Of a stretch of 64,000 nt of DNA, positions 1 to 11,854 are shown in pieces. Origin of the DNA: Coptis chinensis. Taxonomy: Eukaryota; Streptophyta; Magnoliopsida; Ranunculales; Ranunculaceae. Both the position numbers and the translations under genes were made by a program. The stretch spans positions 91,413,501 through 91,477,500 of the forward strand of contig CM027381.1 in NCBI GenBank assembly GCA_015680905.1, given 5' to 3'. Position 1 is the stretch's first letter; every line of letters begins with the position of its first letter. The notes beneath the pieces are model-generated. The model saw only the letters and a program-made list of their open reading frames with translations, had not been told where the DNA came from and ran no database searches.

Positions 1-1060
1 TAAATCATTAAATCAAGCAATGAAGTTATGAACTTATTGTCTCTCTTGTTGATATCACTAGATTTTTATTTGAGGCCATATCGACTGGAGTACTGCTTGC
101 TTGATTCAAAATAAATATATAGCTCTGTTTCAGGTAACTGTTATATCTTTCTATATATATATAAGATCATGCAAATCATAGTAGGAGTGTGACGCTTAAC
201 TAAACTAATTAAGGTCCCGACTACTTACCGTCCTACCCTGGTACTCTCGTGCATTGTCGTAAGGCTTCTTTCCAGCTAAGAATTTTCCATGAAGATCATG
301 CAAGTACAAAAGATTAAAAGTTTTTGACATTTTAGTTTATGTTGGACGTCCCAAACTAGCAAGAGAGACGCCAAAATTCATTAATGTGTATTGCCGACAC
401 TGTACTTGCCTCAAACTCAAGACCACGTGGCTGCATTTAACTTGCATCTATGCCATATGCTCGAATCCAACTTAATAACTGATAGCAATTTTTTATAATG
501 CCTCCTGCTATATATATATGTGCAAAGTAGATGCATTCGACTCTATAGTTTTCTCTGACTTCTTGATCTTGATGTGCTATGTATACAACTGTGACTTTAA
601 TAGCTTCTACACTCAGTTCATATTCATTAGTTTTTGAGTTAGAGACTTAAGATCGAAAGTATCGGCAGTTGTTCCCCTTTGATGTTGATCTTTCTTCGTT
701 CCTCCACTCGTGAGATTATGGCCCTTTCATTTTCCCCATCGAGCTTGACTCTTATATTGTCTTTCTCTTATGCCACGTCGACTATTTTTAGTTTTACAAA
801 TGTGCTTCTTTTTTTTCGATGTTCATTATCTCCATGGCGGCTTTAAAGTTTTACATGAGTCGTTCTCGCAAAGTTTTCCTAGTCGATTTAAGATGCTTGA
901 ATTAGATTGGGTTTTTTGTTAGTGTGTGGAGGGGATTTAATAGAGTATAGTTTGCCTAGATAGCATGCATAACCGCCTTATTTCGTTCTTTGTTTTTCAC
1001 GTTGGTATTGCAACAATTTGAATTAGTTGAATGTCTTATTTTTAACTCCTATTTATTTTG
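1..1060. other. Intergenic, nothing recognised
   Basis: AT-rich sequence with short TA runs (for example near 154-163 and 511-520). I see no long reading frame, no terminal repeats and no transposon protein motif. It may hold the promoter of the PMD gene that follows, but no convincing TATA box at a sensible distance could be chosen. Confidence 0.5.
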
Positions 1061-1065
1061 TAGCA

Positions 1066-3533
1066 ATGCCTCGAACAAAGAATGTGATTGTGAAAAAAAT
1101 GCAGAAAAGTGTTTTCCACGGGTGCTAAGAAGTTGTTAGGTGGGGAGTAGTAGTTCGGGTTATGATGAGGAGCCTGAGAAAAAGAGAGGAAGGAGAACAA
1201 CCACTTCGCATCGGTTAAGTAGGGGATCGAAAGCGGATGATCCCAGTAATGTTGTAAGTGGTCTAGAGTTAGGAAATCAAAAGAGAAGAAAGGGGACAGT
1301 TCTGAGTGATGTAGATGTAGATGTAGATGTAGATGTAGATGTAGATGTAGATTTAGATTTAGATGTAGATGCAGATAGATGTAGATGTAGATGACGATGA
1401 CGTAAATATGGATCATGGGAAGAGTGTAGTTCTAAGTCATGCTAATAGTGAAGAAGAGGGTGTTGATGATGCAGAAGAGGAGACTGACGAGGAGGAAGAG
1501 GACGCGGAGGAGGAGGAGGAGGATGACGAGGATGACGAGGAAGTCCATGTACCTGTACCTCCAGTGAATATTGTGAGAAAGTTTAACAATGACTTGGAGT
1601 TCAAGAGAGGTGTTTATGAAGGTGGTACTTGTGTGTCACATATGTTGTATGACTATGCAGTGCACGTGGCTCGCAATGTTTGGGAGGGGCAGGTAATATT
1701 ATCATATAGTGTCTATTAGTATTTAAATTTTGTATTACGAAACTTGTGCATACATTAATACTAAGTTTTTGTTGTTTTAGGTGGAGCGAGGGGTGTTGAA
1801 GTGCCATGGGCACCTAAACAAGTTGGTACAATGGGATATCATCGGAGAGTGTTCAGATTGTTCTACTTTTCACGTGGAGCTTCAAAGGACCGGCTTATGT
1901 GCTCTGGTCTTAGGTGTATACAAGCATCAGGATCCTGTGTTGGTCTCTGCGTTTGTGGAGAGGTGGCATCCAGAGACCAACACGTTTCATATGCCGTGGG
2001 GCGAGATGACAATCACGTTGGACGATGTTTCCCAACTCTTAGGAGTTTCGATCAGAGGCAAAGCAGTGACTGGGGACACTGATTTGACCTTGGAATAGAC
2101 AAAAAGACTCCTCCACAAACATCTTGGCATACCCATGGATAAGATAGATGCGGAGATGAAATCCAATAAGTTCACTTCCAAAGTTAGGATGGATTTCTTG
2201 ATGAAGCAGTTTGCTGGGAAGGTAACAGATGAAGATTTACATGATGAAAATGGGGTTGTTGTGAAGAAGGCGTCAACCCAAAAAGAGGTGCAGTTTGCTA
2301 TGAGAGCTTATCTGTTATTTTTCTTTGGATGTACTGCCTTCACCGACACGTTTTGGAACTGCAGTTCCCATTTGTTATCTGAGACTGCTTTCGAAATTTG
2401 CCGAGATCGAGAGACTACTGGCGTGGGGTGCGACCTTACCGGCTTACTTTATCTGAGGGGTCTTGGGACTGCCACAAGTGCCAAGGTGAAGGGTGTTTCA
2501 GGCTATTTCACTCTCCTACAGGTATTAGTTTTTTTGTTTTTCTTTTCAATGTCAATTTTATCTATCTATTACAATATTAATTGGGTGTCTATATTAATGT
2601 AGGCATGGATTTATGAGTACTTCCCAGTGTTCAGGCCATACCCAAATGAGGACTATCAGTTGAGCATGTCCCGTGCTCATAGGTACTCGATTACTTTCGA
2701 TCTTTTATGCTAGCTAACAATTTGCATTGAAGCATACCCGAGCCACCATTGATAATATGACTTGTACCGATGTAAGCATTTTTGTATGTAAATAGTTTTA
2801 CTTATTAATTGATATTATTAGTATGTGGTTAATGATTAATTTCCTCGATCATATGCTATTTGACAGGTTGAATGGTATCCCTATGTTGAAGTCCGAGCTA
2901 CACGGCCGGTGGATAAAATATCATTTTTCGAGGGATTTATATGCTTTCTTGATAATGTCGAGCAGTACAATGTTGCAAGGGTTGTGCGTCAGTTGGGTCA
3001 TATGCAGTTTGTACCCTTAGATCCCCCAAGACCAAAGACCTCGACGCGAACTACTTCCAGACGCGGGTATGATGTGAAATTTAATATTGCGTCTTCCTAC
3101 TGGAGTAAATGGCAGAATCACTTGATTCAACTTGAACAACGAGGACCCATTCCATCTTATCCATGGGAGTGTGTTAGTAGATACATGAGTTGGTACGAAA
3201 ACAATAGTCATATTCGAATGATAAACCCTGATCATCTTAGTCACTACTCCCTACAGAGTCTTCCATATCATAATCTGGTGAGTTAATATCTTACAACGTT
3301 AATTTTTGTTTTGTTTTGTTTTGGTATTTTATAAATGTAAATGTATATACTAATGTAGTTTTTCGTTTTAATTTTGACAGCACTCCGTCATCGATGAAAT
3401 TTCTCGCTTGCTCAATTAAGGCCTGCAATTGGGTGGGACTGCGATTCCAGACGATGCACAGAACGAGTTCATGGAGGCATACAATTTGACCCGGTGCAAG
3501 TTCATTGGCGGACGATATCGTGAAAGAGCATAG
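1066..3533 (+). pseudogene. Plant mobile domain (PMD, MAIN-like) gene, decayed
   Basis: The best start is the ATG at 1066, after a possible splice acceptor (TTTTGTAG). An acidic, low-complexity N-terminal part runs through a GATGTA microsatellite and a Glu/Asp tract (1440-1545). Exon joints are visible: donor at 1693 and acceptor ending 1780, donor at 2522 and acceptor ending 2602, donor at 3278 and acceptor ending 3380. The conserved part reads FVERWHPETNTFHMPWGEMT, then DVSQLLGVSIRGKAV, then AWIYEYFP near 2603, all typical of the PMD family (aminotransferase-like plant mobile domain) found in MAIN/MAIL proteins and in transposons. Reading is broken by a stop after codon MPRTKNV..HGC near 1128, a frame change inside the microsatellite near 1375, a TAG at 2096 and a TAA at 3417. 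Translation beyond both late stops continues in frame to a TAG at 3531. The family is clear; function here is very likely lost. It may be transposon-borne rather than a host copy. Confidence 0.8.
1309..1395 (+). repeat. GATGTA hexanucleotide microsatellite in coding frame
   Basis: About fourteen copies of GATGTA with GATTTA and GATGCA variants, encoding Asp-Val repeats in the PMD gene. The irregular step at about 1372-1380 (GCAGATAGATG) lacks two bases of the expected period and shifts the reading frame, so the Asp-Val tract continues in a different frame afterwards. Confidence 0.9.
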
Positions 3534-4655
3534 GATTTAGGTATGTTGAGTTTGGTTAGTTTATGGTTTAGTGGTTAGTTTGGTTAGTTTACCTCCTTTT
3601 ATCTTGTGTTGGGACGAGTGTTGGAAATGGAAATGGTTTGTTTGTGTTAGTTGAGATGATGTGGGGACTGTTTATTGGCATTTGAGATGATGCGGGTTTT
3701 GCTTTACTTTTCAGTTTGTGTTAGTTGAGATGATGTGGGGAGTGTTTATTGACATTTGTCTTTCTTTGTTCTTTTGAGAGTTGATCATGACTTAAGTTCA
3801 AGAGTTTTCCAATCAATGAGGTTTCTAGATTTGGTGTTGGATTTGACATATGTGGTAGTATTTATATTGATTCATGTGTTTTTATTGGGGGGTAATTAGG
3901 CAAATGGTGGTGGCGGAAGATGGTGAACATGAGGAAGCAAGTGGAGAGGTTAGTTTTTCTGTCAGACCTTAATAAAGCAGTTTGATTTAACTTTGCTTGA
4001 CTAATCTGTTTATTCAATTTTTTTGTTTTACAGGAAGGAGATAAAGAACAAAGAGTTAGATATACAACTAAAGTCAGAAAGTTAGATTGGAAATCTCTTT
4101 GTAGTAAAAAAATGTTATGTTAGGACTCTTTTGTAAGTGCAAGTTGTTGATATGTAGCAACTTAGCTTTATGTTCAGTAATTCAGACAATGTATTTCACA
4201 TGGTGTCACATTGTTGAAATATGAAATGATAGTGATCTTGCTTTGGACTTGTCATTCTTTTCATGTTCACCTAAGATCCTAGGGTTTTGGTGCAAGATCT
4301 AGTAAAGCGGCATGCCAAAGAATGGCCTTTGGTTATGTTTCTTCTATTAGCGGCATTGATTTTAAATGGGGACGTCTGGCTGTCGATTAGAGTAAACAGT
4401 TATACTACTTACCGGGGCTGCGCGCGTATGTGCTTAAGCTTTAGATCTCAATTTATATCTATTCAATGACTCTTCTTGTGCTCTCCGACAACTTTGGCGA
4501 TTTTAATTTGTCACAAATGAAGTATCTCTATTAATAATCTAATGCGAACACAAAAATCCCAATGTTATCAACAAAAATCCCAATGTTATTTGCCAAAACA
4601 CAAAAATCTAATGCAAGACGCGCAATGTTTTGCCAAAACACAAAATATCTGTTTT
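3534..4655. other. No gene recognised; downstream of PMD gene
   Basis: Contains an imperfect direct repeat at about 3645-3755 (TTTGTGTTAGTTGAGATGATGTGGGGA appears twice in near-identical form; positions about 3640 and 3716). A short reading frame with acceptor-like sequence near 3900-4085 might be a last PMD exon, but I cannot support it. Poor-quality repeats of AAAATCCCAATGTTAT occur at 4551-4590. Confidence 0.4.
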
Positions 4656-4659
4656 TTTA

Positions 4660-5600
4660 CCTCTTGAATGGGTGTGGTCACCGTTTGGGACTTAGTCCAA
4701 ACGGTGTGGCCATATCGTTGGACTTAGTCCCAAAAGCGGTGTGGCCATGCCGTTTGGAACTAAGTCCAAACGGTGTGGCCATATCCTTTGGATTTGAACT
4801 TGGGAAAAAAATGGTGTAATCTGTTTTGGACTTAGTCCCAAACGGCATGGCCACACCGTTTGGTACTAAGGCCAAACGGTGTGGCCATGCCGTTGGGACT
4901 AAGTCCAAACGGTGTGGCCATGCCTTTTGGGACAAAGTCCAAACAGACACGCCATTTTTTTTGCAAGTTCAAAGTCCAAACGGTATGGCCATGCCGTTTG
5001 GAACTAAGTCCAAACGGTGTGTCCATATCCTTTGGATTTGAACTTGGATAAAAAAAATGGTGTGTCTGTTTGGACTTTGTCCCAAATGGCATGGCCACAC
5101 CGTTTGGACTTAGTCCCAAGCGGCATGGCCACACCGTTTGGCAGGCCAAACGGTGTGGCCATGCCGTTGGGGACAAAGTCAAACAGACACGCCATTTTTT
5201 GCAAGTTCAAAGTCCAAACGATATGGCCACACCGTTTGGACTTAGTCCCAAACGGTGTGGCCATGCCGTTTGGAACTAAGTCCAAACGGAGTTCCAAACG
5301 GTGTGGCCATATCCTTTGGATTTGAACTTGGATAAAAAAAATGGTGTAATCTGTTTGGACTTAGTCCCCAACGGCATGGCCACGGTTTTGGCCACACCGT
5401 TTGGGACTAAGTCCAACAGACCGCGCATTTTTTATCAAGTTCAAATCCAAACGATATAACCGTTTGTTTGGACTTAGTCCCAAACGGCGCACACCGTTTG
5501 GGACTAAGTCCAAACGGCCACACCGTTTGGGACTAAGTCCAAACGTGCGCCATATCGTTTGGATTTGAACTTGCATAAAAATGGCGTGTCTATTTCTATT
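4660..5600. repeat. Palindromic tandem array (CCAAACGG...CCGTTTGG type)
   Basis: Dense array built from two dyad modules. One is CCAAACGG-TGTGGCCATG-CCGTTTGG, an 8-bp stem around a centre containing TGGCCA. The other is TTTGGACT-TAGTCCAAA, often written TTTGGGACTAAGTCCAAA. They alternate in both orientations, and a longer spacer (TTTGGATTTGAACTTG followed by an A-run and ATGGTGT) recurs at about 4789, 4945 (inverted), 5031, 5190 (inverted), 5318, 5430 (inverted) and 5560. Because the units are self-complementary, similar peptides open in several frames on both strands, so the open frames here are not genes. Arrays of this sort are often subterminal repeats of DNA transposons, but no terminal inverted repeat was seen. 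Confidence 0.85.
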
Positions 5601-6689
5601 TTTTGCCCCTTGGCCACACCGGTCAAAGAGGCAAAAAACAGAAGTTTCGCGGTTTTGGCAATTTATCGGTTTGGTTTGTTTGTGTTGATGTTGATTGATG
5701 ATCATATGAGTTGAGGTAAATTTGTTGTTGACAAAGCGTTGGCATTATATTGGTGGTACAAGATCCGCATCAATACATCATATCAACTTACGGAACAAAA
5801 TTGCAAGTGGGTGCGCTTGTGTAACAACAGTAACATTTATAATAAGCACATCAAAATGCTTTATGCAATCCCAAATATTATTGTTTTGTATTACAACATT
5901 TAAGCACATCAGAATGAATTAGCAACAAGTATAGCCTGCCTGCACTTAGCTTTGGTTTGTTCAAGCCTTTCACTCTAAGTTTCAGCTCTCTTCAACTTCT
6001 CCACCTTCTTTCAACACTTCTGCTTCTTCTCTCGCTCTTTCCACGACAATTTCTCCCGTTGTAGCTAATAACTCAATTTTGACGCACTTTCTTCGAATGG
6101 TGCATAGTCAAGGTGGCAGTGATACTGTGGCATCTTGTGTAACTGTAGCGATCGTAAACATAACCATGAGAGAATGATGAAAAGACTGAAGATCGACTGA
6201 TGCAAAGTCGAGGGGCTGGAAACGAAAAGATGAGTAGGCAGTATTTTTACCTAAAGCAAAGCTTTGCCTCCAGATTCTCCATTTCTCCTTGAGCCATACT
6301 TCTCTTTTCTACAACATCAATGAGATTAGAACTCAGTCTAATTAAACTCCCCAAATGTAACCTAAACCAGCAATATTGAACTTTGAAAATAAAAAGGTAG
6401 AAAGAAGTTATCAAAAAAAGCACCGGTCTATCATTATGATGTTTCCTATCTAGAGCCTAGTAGGCAACATTAGATACTATCCAATGGACATAATGATGCA
6501 ATAGAACACAACCCTCGAATACAGTTCAACTTAACAACACTTGATAAAACTCTAACAAGGCTGCCATATCTAAACCACTCTTAACAAGTCCGGACATCAA
6601 TGAAGTCCATGGCCAGAGATAAAAATATCATTAGAACTAGTGAACATTTAGAATCAAAGAGTTTTGAATAAAGATATACTTACAATCGA
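5601..6689. other. Mostly uncharacterised; possible 3' part of FAR1-like gene
   Basis: On the minus strand near 5985-6090 a short acidic peptide (RRKCVKIELLATTGE followed by a Glu-rich helix) is readable and might be a further exon of the FAR1-like gene. No splice sites could be fixed. The rest shows no motif. Confidence 0.3.
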
Positions 6690-8998
6690 CAGATTACATT
6701 ATTATTTTTCTCCGGACAATTTCTCGAGTCATGGTTAGCAATCATCCACATTTGTGACACTTTCTTCCTGAATTGTTTAGGGCTATCTCTTTGGGGATTT
6801 CCATCTATCCGCTTTCTTCTTCCCCTCCCCTTTTGTTTGAGAAATGTTGGGATTCAAAATCAATAGCTGAAATAAAGACCGAATTAAAATAAATATTTAT
6901 ATCAAATTAAACACCGAATTAAACACTAAATTTATATCAAATTAAACATTCAAATAAAAAAACCTGTGATGTATTAACCGAGAAGGTATCGAAGGCTCTG
7001 CGAATGGAGGCTCTACTGAACTTCTGGCGTCTCCTTTGTAGGAAGTCTCATTAAACTTTGAAATTTCAATAGCCATTTCACCAATCTTTTCAATAAAATA
7101 TGAATAACCCTCCAAAGTATCGCGACGATCGTAAGCCACTTGAGAAGCAACCTTGATAGAATGAGCCACTCTCAAAGGTTCATTTGAGACATTCCGACCA
7201 CAAATCCGATTATCAAACTCCACTCTATAAGTGTTAGCCTTTTGCATCCACCAGCGTCAATCTAAAATGGTTTGGAATCTCTTCAATCTCGTAGCGCATA
7301 AAAACCTTTAAGATATGACCACAAAGCAAACCCATAAACTGAAAGTACTTGCATTCGCAGTCTCCCTCTAAGGTTCCTCTATCAAAACTCACTCTCCAAA
7401 CAGAATTCTTCAGCGCGTCTCTCCATTTCACCATGTAGCTTCCGGTTCCATACCTGTCAATCTGTTCCCCATCAATTTTGTACTCCATCTTTGCCTTTTC
7501 TAGTTGCTCTTTAAATTTATTGAATATTGAGATCGTATAGACCTTCGCGGCATGCATAAGGAGGAAAGCATCGTTAGGCACAATCCGTGAACTATGCTCG
7601 GTGCGGTAATCAGAATCTCTTTCTTTCCTAGCAAGCAAAGCCAAAGACTTCTCATTACCATGTACAAACTGCATAAGCGTAGTCGTCGAATTGACAAACT
7701 GGTCATAATGAGCATTCATCGATTCACGCCGACCCGGTCGTGTGCATACCAGCAAAAAAAGTGCCACTGAGATAACAAGGAACCCATTTCTCCCGCATTG
7801 AATATATCTCTGTCAACCAAGGATTTTCAGACAACTCATACTTCTCAATGATTGTACACCATCTTCTCTTAAAATCAACAATCCTATACGAAAAAGAAAT
7901 AGTGTTCTTCAACTCAGTTACCAATGTCTCAAATTTGGTAAATGACATCTTCTCTTGAATTTCTGCATAATATGCCAAAGACAAGAACGATGGCGAAAGT
8001 ACTAGGAAACACTTTGGCAATGGCTGCGATCATCGCTCCGGGTCGATTGATGATTGCGGTTGGTGACGACCACCCATGGTTGCAAGCCAGGCCTTAAATA
8101 GCCATATGAATGTATCTTCTATCTCATCAAGCAACAATGCGCAACCAAACTGAATCGACTGATAATGATGGTTGACTCCAGTAAAAGGGGCAAAAGGCAT
8201 GGAATATGCATTGGTACGATATGTGGTATCAAAAGACACAACATCCCCGAAATAGTCATACTGGCATCGAGACCTCCCATGAACCCAAAAAAAGTTCACA
8301 TGAGTCCCATTTTCATCTAAATCAATAAGCGTAGTAGAGGCTGGGGATCCTCGGCACTCTTACGCAAGATAAAATATTGAAAGACCGCGGCGGTTGCATC
8401 ACCTTCTTTAGGCATCTTTCTAGTCAAACCATAATAATGGTTCCAACAATCTTTCTGTGTAAACCCAACTTCCTCTCCATGGAAAACAGATGCCACTTTC
8501 CCAACAGATAAACTGTTATCACTAAATATCTCGGTCAAAGCACTTTTCACCGCCGGGCATATGTTTGTTAGTTTTCATGCAAATTCTCTTCGATGGGGTC
8601 ACCAGACCGTGACTATGGTCATTATGAGCAACGCTGACCTCATATATCTCTTCATGCATTCTTTTCTTAATACGAATTCTAGCATGGCAACCACATCGGA
8701 TAGTTGATGTATTTCTTGATCGGACTTCATTTCTCTTGTTAACCCCTTCACGTGAGCAAGCCAGTAAACAACCACTAACCAAATCCACCTGATTTTGTTT
8801 CTTGGAAGTCGTCTGAACACAAGTCTCAAATCCCTCTTGTTGACCATACTCTTTGTAATAAGTCTTTACCTCGTCAACACTTGTAAAAGTCATTCCTATA
8901 TAAGGAGCAGCTAATGTTTGCGTGCCTTGAACAGGGGCTTTAGTAGACGAAGACCCAACTACGTCTTCTTCGATATTGATTGATGTCTCTGTCTCCAT
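6690..8998 (-). pseudogene. FAR1-related / MULE-type transposase gene, broken
   Basis: Starts at the ATG complementary to 8998 (METETSINIEEDVVGS). Order of domains on the minus strand: FAR1 DNA-binding domain with its Cys/His zinc ligands (8540-8900, motifs GMTFTSVDEVKTYYKEY and CGCHARIRIKK); a linker; the MULE transposase core (8030-8300) with FDTTYRTN around the first catalytic Asp; a helical region (7724-8020); a SWIM zinc finger (CECKYFQFMGLLCGH, about 7300-7375); and a C-terminal segment to 6942. After a probable intron, 6690-6830 contains a basic stretch and a decayed zinc knuckle ending HDSRNCPE. At least four frame changes or stops separate these pieces (about 8540, 8310, 8025 and 7730), so it is a pseudogene. 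FAR1/FRS proteins include both host transcription factors derived from MULEs and transposon copies; the decay and the flanking repeats suggest a transposon copy, which is inference. Confidence 0.85.
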
Positions 8999-9089
8999 TT
9001 CTATAAATCGAAAAAATTAAAAATATAAATAACTTAAACAGTAAAAAATCCCAATGTACATAAACAGTGTAAATAACTTAAACATCAAA

Positions 9090-10436
9090 ACTCTGACAGA
9101 CTTCACCGAACTCTGACAGAGTTCAAAACTCTGATAGAGTTCACCGAACTCTGACAGAGTTCAAAACTCTGACAGAGTTAACCGAATATGCTACTTCACC
9201 GAACTCTGACAGAGTTCAAAACTCTGAAAGAGTTCAAAACTTTGACAGAGTTCACTGAATATGCTAGTTCACCGAACTCGACGAGTTCAAAACTAGTTCA
9301 TCGAAGTTCAGAGTTCAAAATGAAAGAGTTCAAAACTCGATAGAGTTCAAAAACTCGAAAAGAGTTCAACCGAATATGCTACTTCACCGAACTCGACAGG
9401 CGAGTTCAAAACTCGATAGAGTTCACGAACTATGCAGAGTTCAAAACTCGAAAGAGTTCAAAACTCGATAGTTCAAAACTCTTTCGAGTTCAAAACTCGG
9501 CGAGTTAACGAATATGCTACTTCACGAACTCGACGAGTTCAAAACTCTGACAGAGTTCACCGAATATGCTAGTTCACCGAACTCTGAAAGAGTTCAAAAC
9601 TTTGATCGAGTTCACCGAACTCTGACAGAGTTCAAAACTCTGACAGAGTTCACCGAATATGCTAGTTCACTGAACTCTGAAAGAGTTCAAAACTCGATAG
9701 AGTTCAAAACTCGAGTTCAAAACTTCTGCGAGTTAACCCGAATATGCTACTTCACCGAACTCTGACAGAGTTCAAAACTCAGAAAGAGTTCAAAACTCTG
9801 ACAGAGTTCACCGAATATGCTAGTTCACCGAACTTTGACAGAGTTCAAAACTCTGATAGAGTTCACCGAACTCTGATAGAGTTCAAAACTCTGACAGAGT
9901 TAACCGAATATGCTACTTCACCGAACTCTGACAGAGTTCAAAACTCTGAAAGAGTTCAAAACTCTGACAGTGTTCACCGAATATGCTAGTTCACCGAACT
10001 CTGACAGAGTTCAAAACTCTGATAGAGTTCACCGAACTCTGACAGAGTTAACCGAATATGCTACTTCATCGAACTCTGACAGAATTCACCGAATATGCTA
10101 CTTCACCGAACTCTGATAGAGTTCACCGAATATGCTAGTTCACCAAACTCTGACAGAATTCACCGAATATGCTAGTTCACCGAACTCTGACCGAGTTCAA
10201 AACTCTGAAAGAGTTCAAAACTCTAATAGAGTTCACCAAACTCTGACAGAGTTCAAAACTCTGACAGAATACGGCATGAAGAATACGACAAAGTTCAAAA
10301 CTCTGACAGAATACGGCATGAAGAAAACGATAGAGTTCACCGAACTCTGAAAGAGTTCAAAACTCTGACAGAGTTCACCGAATATGCTAGTTCACCGAAC
10401 TCTGACAGAGTTCAAAACTTTGAAAGAGTTCACCGA
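9090..10436. repeat. Palindromic minisatellite (GAACTCTGACAGAGTTC type)
   Basis: Tandem array whose core GAACTCTGACAGAGTTC is a 17-bp palindrome apart from its central base. Cores are joined by AAAACTC or by CACCGAATATGCTAGTTCACC, giving short (about 26 bp) and long (about 50-60 bp) periods. Cores decay to GAACTCGACGAGTTC in 9270-9530 and are near-consensus in 9550-10440. Every core is an inverted repeat, so open frames here (EFKTLTEF repeats) are by-products. The array differs in sequence from that at 4660-5600 but has the same design. Confidence 0.9.
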
Positions 10437-10945
10437 AATTGTCACCGTCTTTAAACGAGGGTATCAATCATAACTATAATCATATCAACCTAAATTAAAT
10501 CAAAATTCAAGTTTTTATGGTATAATGACAATCCAAGTGTTAATTAAAACGTTCCAATAGGCAAGCACCATAACCAAAAGTGCACTATAGTAATTACATA
10601 TCTATCAATTCTATCCACAAAGATAGTCAAAAGAAGTTTAAATTTGAATTGATGCAACTGGTAGTTGAATTACCTCAAGATTTGAAGAGAAGAAGAAGCC
10701 GAATTGCCAAAATAAACCCTCAGAGAAGAAGAAGCCGAGAGAGAGAGAGAGAGAGAGAGAGAGAACCCAATTTCGTTTATTTTGTTATTTTCGTTTTTTT
10801 TTTAATTTTGAAATACACCAAAATTTTGAAATATCGGTTTTATCAGTAAATTAGATCTTCAGATCTTGAGGGCGAGATCCCACGGTTCAAGAGAAGAGTG
10901 AGATAAGAGTGTCACTATAAGAGTGGCACTCTAGACAAACCGTTA
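10434..10945 (+). repeat. Copy 1 of duplicated ~500 bp block with GA microsatellite
   Basis: Non-satellite block interrupting the palindromic array. It starts CGAAATTGTCACCGTC, contains a (GA)n tract at 10736-10764 and ends GACAAACCGTTA. Near the end, GAGTGTCAC and GTGGCACTC form a hairpin with one mismatch. A second copy of the whole block lies at 11350-11854 with only scattered differences. The palindromic array resumes directly after it. Confidence 0.9.
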
Positions 10946-11349
10946 ACCGAATATGCTACTTCACCGAACTCTGACAGAGTTCAAAGTTCAAAACTCTGAC
11001 AGAGTTCACCGAATATGCTAGTTCACCGAACTCTGACAGAATTCACCGAATATGCTACTTCATTGAACTCTGACAGAGTTCAAAACTCTGACAGAGTTCA
11101 CCGAATATGCTAGTTCACCGAACTCTGACAGAATTCACCGAATATGCTAGTTCCCTGAACTACGCGAATCACGGCATGAAGAATGACGAGTTCAAAACTC
11201 GAGTTCACGAACTACGACGAGAACGACATGAAGAAAATGGCGAGTTCACCGAACTCGAAGAGTTCAAAACTCGATAGAGTTCACCAAACTCCGGCGAGTT
11301 CACCGAATATAGTTCACGAAGTTCACAGAGTTCAAAACTTTGTGAGTTC
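10946..11349. repeat. Palindromic minisatellite, second segment
   Basis: Same array as 9090-10436, resuming directly after the duplicated block. It degenerates toward 11350 (GAACTACGACGAG forms and an ACGGCATGAAGAA spacer also seen at 10268 and 10313). Confidence 0.85.
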
Positions 11350-11854
11350 ACGAAATTGTCGCCGTCTTTAAACGAGGGTATCAATCATAACTATAATCAT
11401 ATCAACCTAAATTAAATCAAAATTCAAGTTTTTATGGTATAATGACAGTCCAAGTGTCAATTAAAACGTTCCAATAGGCAAGCACCATAACCAAAAGTGC
11501 ACTATAGTAATTACATATCTATCAATTCTATCCACAAAGACAGTCAAAAGAAGTTTAAATTTGAATTGATGCAACTAGTAGTTGAATTACCTCAAGATTT
11601 GAAGAGAAGAAGAAGCCGAATTGCCAAAGTAAACCCTCAGAGAAGAAGAAGCAGAGAGAGAGAGAGAGAGAGAACCCAATTTCGTTTATTTTGTTATTTT
11701 CGTTTTTTTTTTTTATTTTGAAATACACGAAATTTTGAAATATCGGTTTTATTAGTAAATTAGATCTTCAAATCTTGAGGGCGAGATCCGACGGTTCAAG
11801 AGAAGAGTGAGATAAGAGTGTCACTATAAGAGTGGAACTCTAGACAAACCGTTA
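11350..11854 (+). repeat. Copy 2 of duplicated ~500 bp block
   Basis: Near-identical to 10434-10945: same start (GTCGCCGTCTTTAAACGAGG), shorter (GA)n at about 11655-11672, longer T-run at 11704, same end GACAAACCGTTA. Together with the resumed array, the arrangement array-block-array-block suggests one segmental tandem duplication of about 910 bp. Confidence 0.9.

Noticed and set aside
1042-1416. Minus-strand frame rich in His-Leu
   Set aside because: Shadow of the GATGTA repeat of the plus-strand PMD gene.
4678-5705. Long open frames on both strands with GVAMPFGTKSKRCGH-type repeats
   Set aside because: They arise because the repeat units are palindromic and lack stops in several frames; the same peptides appear on both strands and no start, splice site or domain is present.
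9514-10350. Open frames encoding EFKTLTEF repeats
   Set aside because: Products of the GAACTCTGACAGAGTTC minisatellite; no gene signals.
9090-11350. CRISPR-like array
   Set aside because: Repeats are contiguous or have repetitive spacers, units are palindromic, and the genome is a plant's.
10434-11854. The two 500-bp blocks as LTRs of a small retroelement
   Set aside because: They do not begin TG and end CA, no PBS or PPT adjoins them, and only satellite lies between them; segmental duplication is simpler.
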